Positions 58,624 to 64,000 of a stretch of 64,000 nt of DNA are shown here, piece by piece (position 1 is the first letter of the stretch; the number at the start of each line of letters is the position of its first letter). The position numbers and the translations under genes are program-made. The notes below the pieces were generated by a model. It saw only the letters and a list, made by a program, of their open reading frames with translations. It made no database searches and was not told the origin of the DNA. This DNA comes from Ophioderma brevispina (Eukaryota; Echinodermata; Ophiuroidea; Amphilepidida; Ophiodermatidae): positions 1 to 64,000 of the forward strand of contig JAMKCH010007259.1 of assembly GCA_023653785.1 (NCBI GenBank), read 5' to 3'.

Positions 58624-59608
58624 TCTAGTCCGGATGCCGGCCAGTTTACTTAGCAAATATTACTATAGTTAGTTTTTTTTGGATTTGGGCTTTTTAAGAC
58701 CATCCATTATAAGATCAACTGCTGACAGTCCTCATCAGTGAGCAATTTTATATTGTAAAAAACAAAATGGCCGCCAAAATGCCATATTTTTAGCGCGATC
58801 GTGCTGTATCAAGACGGTTTTGTTTTTCTAGTAACAGAAGGAACATATCTTATGGTATTAATGGGATCATGAACATACAAGCGATTTTAAAGATTCAAGA
58901 TGGCCGTTTAAAAATATCAACATTGTGACCAAACAAAATGGCCGCCAGTACCGCATTTTTGTGAAATATCACCAACAGTGTGTTATGCCGGAGTTTATAG
59001 GCCTGGACAAATGTTCCATGTTATGAATACACATAACAGGGAACAATCCGGGTCAATTATTATATTTGATTTCACAGAATATAATATATTTTAAGATGGC
59101 GACCAAAACATGGCTGCCAAGGCACCGAAGCATCACTTTTTTTAATTTCACCATGTCGTTCTCTCAGTGATGGCTGAACAAATAATTACTTCAAGTTTGG
59201 CAAATGTGCCATACTTATAGATTATTTGTGTTCTTTAAATGGCTGTTAAATATCAGATATCTAGACAAAGATAATAAGTGGCCGCCAAACTTTGTGAAAT
59301 ATTACTGGTAAGTTTTGTTTTTTCTCAGTAATGCCTTTCTCTCCTGGCTAGGGTTTTCTTTTTTGTGTGAGTCCTTAAATTAGACTCAGTCCTGACTGGG
59401 GTTTCATTTTGATTGTGTTCTTGATAGGTGTTCTTTCATCTAAAGTGTTTCTTAACCAGGTTTCATGTTGTTATGAGTCCTTTCATGAGACCTTTTCCCC
59501 TGACCAGGTTTTTTTTTTGGTAAGTCCTTTAATGAGGAGCCCTCTCCATGTGTGTTATACGAAAATCACTCGGTGAAAATCATCCAGTCACCAAGTACAA
59601 GGCACAGT
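58624..59608 (+). repeat. Repeat P, copy 3
   Basis: Starts TAGTCCGGATGCCGGCCAGT and follows copy 2 to CCAGTCACCAAGTACAAGGC without the GTACC insert. It carries AAAATGGCCGCCAAAATGCC and AAGATGGCGACCAAAACATG. Numerous one-base deletions relative to copies 1 and 2. Confidence 0.9.
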
Positions 59609-59609
59609 T

Positions 59610-61835
59610 TATATCAATTGTCATGACAACCAATCAGTTTTTCGCTGTAAAATGACTTCATACTATCAATTTGTACCCATTTTCCGATCTAATTGTTAGA
59701 AACCTATTGTCAAACAATGTTAGTGGATTTATAGATACCCCATAACCTTTTCATCGTATTTATAGTAACGTAAAACGCGTAAGTTGACCTGTTTGTTGGG
59801 CCATATCAAAACAAAGCTAATTCACAGTCAAAATTGCCGGTAATTCCATAAAAAGAAATATAATTTCTTCTCATTTATGGGTCAATTAGCATTAACTTGG
59901 TCATTTTTATTGAGAATATGATATGTTTGGCTTATATCACTTAAATCCCTAAATGCTATTTTTTTGCCACTTTTCACGCAGCGGACCATGCCTTGTGCCC
60001 CCTAGATCTAACAACACCCAATATAGTGCTGCAGCACCAACCATTTAGGAGATATACGGGCCGGAATTAATAAACATTGTCATCATAGCTAAAATTGGAC
60101 CGTAGGGCATTGGGAGTTCAGAAAAAATGGGTGATGACAACATTAAAAAGTGGTGGCAATGCATACGACGGCCATTTTCAAAATGGAAAGCCATCTTAAA
60201 GCCAAAAAACACTAAAGAAGGGACAGTTTTGATATAAAAAGTGTTTTTTTTTTTTTTTTAAGAAGTTCAAAACAATTATTCCCCAAACGATTAAAATGGT
60301 GCATATGCCGATAGTTTCCAAGATGGCGGACATGTTTATTGACACAACTCTAACATTTCTAATATATAGCCGATGAAGTTGATTGTGGTGTCAAATTTAA
60401 AGCTTTTTCGGGTCCAAGGAGTTCAAGGAAAGCTATTTACAAAATGTAAGATGAATATAAAAGTAATGGCAGTTTGCATACGTCACTATTTCCAAGAGGG
60501 AACATATAAAGACAAAATGTTTCTTCTAGTACTATACCGCACCTAGGATGACGATTTTGGTGACAAAGTGGATGTTTTTTTGGGTCAAGGATTTTACAGC
60601 AATATTCTAAAATGTCAGGATGACTCGCGAAGTTGTTATTCATGGACTACATATGTGACACCCAAAATAGACAACATTGATTACTCCTATTGGATTTACC
60701 CAAAAACATTTATATCGGAATTGCATGGATTTTATATTTAGGCCTGTATTATTTTAATAGAAATATATTTGTTTCTGTCAGATATGTCAAGAGGTAAAAT
60801 GGTCCCGAATGTCGAACAATTAAATGGCTTAAATGGTCATGGTCCGTGCACAACTATTGGTAATCAATTTTGGGGTTTGTTCATAGGGGCCATAAACCAC
60901 AGTAGGAGGTTCTAAGGAGGAGGTGTTACTGAGGATTCTGTGTTGTATTAATTTATCAAGCCTCTGGGTTAATATATTTTATCACTTTTCACATAGCTGA
61001 CATGCAGTAAGTTAACACTCTTGGGTACTTGTACTTAAAATATTGGGCTATCTTGGAAAAAAAAAGTGACAAATGCAAAAAAACAACACTTTTAAATTCA
61101 TCCTAAGTTTTGAGAATAGTTTTATTGAACTATGAACCCAGAAAACACTCATTTGACACCAAAATCATCTTCTAGGTGATATATAAGAAATATATCACTG
61201 TTTCTTGACGAGATGTCGACCAATGATGAAAAAATAGCCATGTATTATAAAATTTCCATGACTCAGACAATTCTGGCAATTGGATATTGAATATCTTGAC
61301 CCAACAACATAAATTTCAACCTAAGTCACCAATAGTAGTATATATCTTAAAATGGCGGCCATTTGGAAAAATGTTGGGTTATAGCAAATTGCCATCACTG
61401 TTCATTTTTGGTCATAACGTATTTTCATGAATACACAACCCAATGATCAGATTTTAAGCCCTGTTTGCAAAGATTATTATTCCGGCCCTGGTTGGCAGAA
61501 ATCTAGGGCCCTTTTTTAACTGATGCTGCAGCACTAATACCGCTACCTCTTTTTTGCAGTATCGTCAGGTTGCTAGTCATTTTCTTCTAGGGACTTAAGG
61601 GACATAGAAACAAGAAATAAAATCCCATGCAATCATTTATGTACTTTTGAAGGCAATATTCATGTCGTGGATGATATCAGTAAGATTAGCACCGGGGTAA
61701 CCCCCACTTTGGAGGTGACGCGTATGTAAGGATGTTTAGACCCCCATTTTCAGCATCATTGTCCACTTGTCACCCAAAGACCCTTTTTTCTCCAACTTTT
61801 ACCAATCCCACCCAAAGACCCCTATTTTGATTAGT
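59610..61835. other. No gene recognised
   Basis: Noncoding, with scattered ATGGCGG-type motifs (60310, 61351) and a T(17) run at 60244-60260. GGGGGTCTAAAC-type sequence at 61690-61830 reappears near 63925-64000. Confidence 0.4.
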
Positions 61836-62170
61836 AGCATGAATGTGCTCAGAAAGGACATTCCAGATGCCAGCAGTTGAAGGAATAAATGATCCCTGAT
61901 GGCTGACATGTTAGATCTTGGGTCTCAACTGCGAGGTCATGAGATCGTACAGACTGCCAGCGATGAGGGTCTATATACTCGGAGTGTTGGTCATCAATTG
62001 GCAAAGTAGTTCAGGAGCTCCCTGATAGAACATGCGGTGGAAGAGAGTAGTTCAAGGCTCCAACTGCTCTTCAGTGTTTTAGTGGGTAAATACATTGAAC
62101 TTGATACTCCTCTGGCAATCCAATTATACGCTTAGCTCTATTCTGGATATCTTTGTTGAAAATATCGAAG
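61835..62170 (-). pseudogene. LINE ORF2 C-terminal remnant
   Basis: On the minus strand HVSHQGSFIPSTAGIWNVLS (about 61920-61855) matches the SFIPxxxxxWNxLP block near the C-terminus of many non-LTR RT proteins. Upstream on the same strand NKDIQNRAKRIIGLP fits the preceding block. Frames are broken between them. Confidence 0.65.
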
Positions 62171-62394
62171 ATTGGACGTACTTACTGGCATTTGGAGTTC
62201 TATTCTTCAGGTTGTGGTATGTAACATTATGTGTAACATAAGCTGATTTATAAGGTAAAGATATTAAATAAGATATCGTGTGGGTGTATGTCTATCTATC
62301 TAAATGCTGTTCATCATGTAGCGCCAAATGTCCTAGTCCGTCATTAAGTTCAGGATGTCAGATGGATCCTGTTGGATGTCTCGAGCATTCACAT

Positions 62395-62998
62395 CATTAT
62401 CAACCTATCTGCACAGCAGATGGTAGCCAACTCAAAGAGGTCAAGTATCTAGGGTCCTATGTTGCCGACAGCAAGAAAGACTTCCTGTCACGCAAAGGAC
62501 AAACTTGGAATGCCTGCAATAAACTACACCACTTATGGCAATCTGGTATCTCCAATTCAACCAAGCTGAAATTCTTTAGAGCCTGTGTAGAGAGTATCCT
62601 GTTATATGGATCTGAGACCTGGACCATGAAGAAAGAGCTAGCTACAGGATAGACTGGATGGCACCTACACCAAGCTTCTTATGCGAGTACAAAACATATC
62701 CTGGCGTGGGCACAAGACCAAAGCACAGATATATGGAGATATCCCTCCAATTTCATCTTCTGTTGCCCAACGCCGTGCACGATTTGCCGGTCACTGTCAT
62801 CGTGCGATTGACCAAGTAGTCTCAGACGTCACATGTTGGAAGTTACCATGCCAAAACAGGGGTCGTCGCCCCTTTAACTACATTGATGTGATTGCTCGAG
62901 ACATCCAGCAGGATCCATCTGACATCCCCAACCTAATGACAAACAGGGACATTTGGCGCTACATTGTGAACAGCATCTCGGCTGCGGCCGTTAGATAG
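62395..62998 (+). pseudogene. RTE-like LINE RT C-terminal region, copy 1
   Basis: Frame 1 reads KEVKYLGSYVADSKKDFLSR, then AWNACNKLHHLWQSG-like residues, then KLKFFRACVESILLYGSETW. Frame 2 (from 62681) reads MRVQNISWRGHKTKAQIYGD, RRARFAGHCHRA and PFNYIDVIARD. These are the conserved post-RT blocks of RTE/BovB-style elements (YLGSxV, LLYGxExW, RRLRxxGHxxR). The frames are split by a tandem GCTA duplication at 62637-62644. The inverted copy lacks this duplication, so it is a private lesion. Confidence 0.85.
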
Positions 62999-63059
62999 AT
63001 ATAGTTAAAGGGGCGCAACCCCTGATTGGGCATTAACCTCCAACATGTGACTACTTGAT

Positions 63060-63885
63060 CAATCGCATAATGACAGTGAACGGCAAATCGTGCTCAGCAT
63101 TGGACAACAGAGGATGAAGGGATGTCTCCATATATCTGTGGTTTGGGCATGTGATCATGCCATGATGTTTTGTACTCACATAAGAAGCCCGGTGTAGGTG
63201 CCATCCAGTCTATCCTGTAGCTCTTTCTTCATGGTCCAGGTCTCAGATCCATATAACAGGATACTCTCTCCATAGGCCCTAAAGAACTTCAGCTCGGTTA
63301 AATTGGAGATAGCAGGTTACCAAAACTGGTATAGTTTTTTTTTGCAGGCATTCCAAGCGTGTCCTTTGTGTGACAGGTCTTTTTTCTTGCTGTCGGCATA
63401 ATAGGACCCTAGGTACTTGAAGTCCCTCACCTCTTTGAGTTGGGTACCGTCTGTAGTGCAGGTTGATGATTATCTTCCTCATTGACAGTGATATTCCGTT
63501 TTCTTGCCATTTAGATGTAGGCATTTAGATGCATAATTCTCAAGTGATGTTAGTAGATCTTGTGCACCTCATGTCAGATCGGCTGTTAGAGCTAGATCAT
63601 CTGCGTAGTCAAGGGCTGTGAGATGCTGACTTTGGTGACGTCTAGAACGTCTTTGTGTATATCTAGTGTTGTGTTATGTTTTGGTATGTCACCTTGTATT
63701 TTGCTTTCCTTAAAAAAAGCTTTTTTCTTCCCGCAACTCGTCATTACTAGATAGTCAACAATAACGACATCTATACAAAAGTTAAAGACTATCTGGCCAT
63801 GATCATCAGGACTATGTTGCTCCTGGTCTTCCAGTTCTAGTTGTCCATACATTTGTTCTAGCCTCTGTCAGTGTGGTTGCCTTTG
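63060..63885 (-). pseudogene. RTE-like LINE RT, copy 2 (inverted)
   Basis: The minus strand encodes LDYADDLALTADL at about 63612-63574 (YADD box at 63607-63596), then KLMLREV-like and FKYLGSYYADSKK blocks, then ILLYGSETWTMKKELQDRLD near 63215-63270. From about 63480 down to 63070 it is the inverted partner of 62440-62830. It reaches further upstream in the element than copy 1 and includes the catalytic core. Frameshifts remain. Confidence 0.85.
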
Positions 63886-63924
63886 TTTGTCCATAATACA
63901 TGGGTGTGAATACTGACGGTGGCC

Positions 63925-64000
63925 TGTCGCCGGGGGGGGGGAGCACTCCCATCTTGGAAGCTACGCATTATGTAAGGCTGTTAAGACCTCCCTTTTCAGC
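63925..64000. repeat. G-run repeat at the window edge
   Basis: AAGCTACGCATTATGTAAGG then TTTTCAGC parallels GAGGTGACGCGTATGTAAGG then TTTTCAGC at 61700-61755. It runs off the window. Confidence 0.55.

Overview
The window is metazoan nuclear DNA. It has AT-rich noncoding sequence, exons bounded by GT/AG introns, several clades of non-LTR retrotransposon, tRNA-derived SINEs and many small inverted-repeat elements. No bacterial operons, rRNA genes or CRISPR arrays are visible. The mix (Tx1/L1-like and RTE-like LINEs, foldback elements with tandem-repeat arms) fits a marine invertebrate deuterostome such as an echinoderm or hemichordate. That assignment is an inference.

Two host genes are supported. 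(1) An organic anion transporter of the SLCO/OATP family lies on the minus strand. Four exons are readable, at 46807-47407, 45098-45200, 40434-40554 and 31512-31775. They cover the first transmembrane half up to about TM6-7. The 5' start and the 3' half, including the Kazal-like loop, were not found. A partial extra copy of the last exon sits at 31014-31132. (2) A single plus-strand exon at 57318-57564 matches the nuclear pore scaffold protein NUP205. It is intact apart from two one-base homopolymer shifts. The rest of NUP205 was not found.

Everything else is repeats. Layout: 0-3.3 kb, GGGCCCATGTGG arrays with a TIR element nested in them, a tRNA-like sequence and a minus-strand LINE fragment. 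10-12.2 kb, a shuffled duplication around a piggyBac-type MITE and a LINE 3' end. 12.9-16 kb and 22.4-24.1 kb, a segmental duplication carrying a GC-rich TIR element, a nested MITE and, in one copy only, a SINE with clean target-site duplication. 18.5-20.5 kb, a decayed Tx1/L1-like LINE. 27-31.5 kb, dispersed repeats and a stitched duplication overlapping the SLCO exon. 35.5-37.1 kb, a long-TIR element. 40.7-46.3 kb, GGGTC-rich repeats, a large inverted repeat with a nested MITE and a foldback element, all within SLCO introns. 48-52 kb, degenerate and clean minisatellites. 53.7-59.6 kb, palindromic elements and three copies of an ATGGCCGCC-rich repeat around the NUP205 exon. 61.8-64 kb, LINE remnants, including an RTE-like element present tail-to-tail.

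A pattern the ordinary annotation does not explain is a set of 20-23 nt homopolymer runs. Most sit at the joints of local duplications, including the one that splits the SLCO exon copy. With the one-base homopolymer shifts in both host genes, they suggest that part of the local structure is assembly-made (joined haplotypes) rather than biological. Raw reads should decide this before any duplication here is interpreted.
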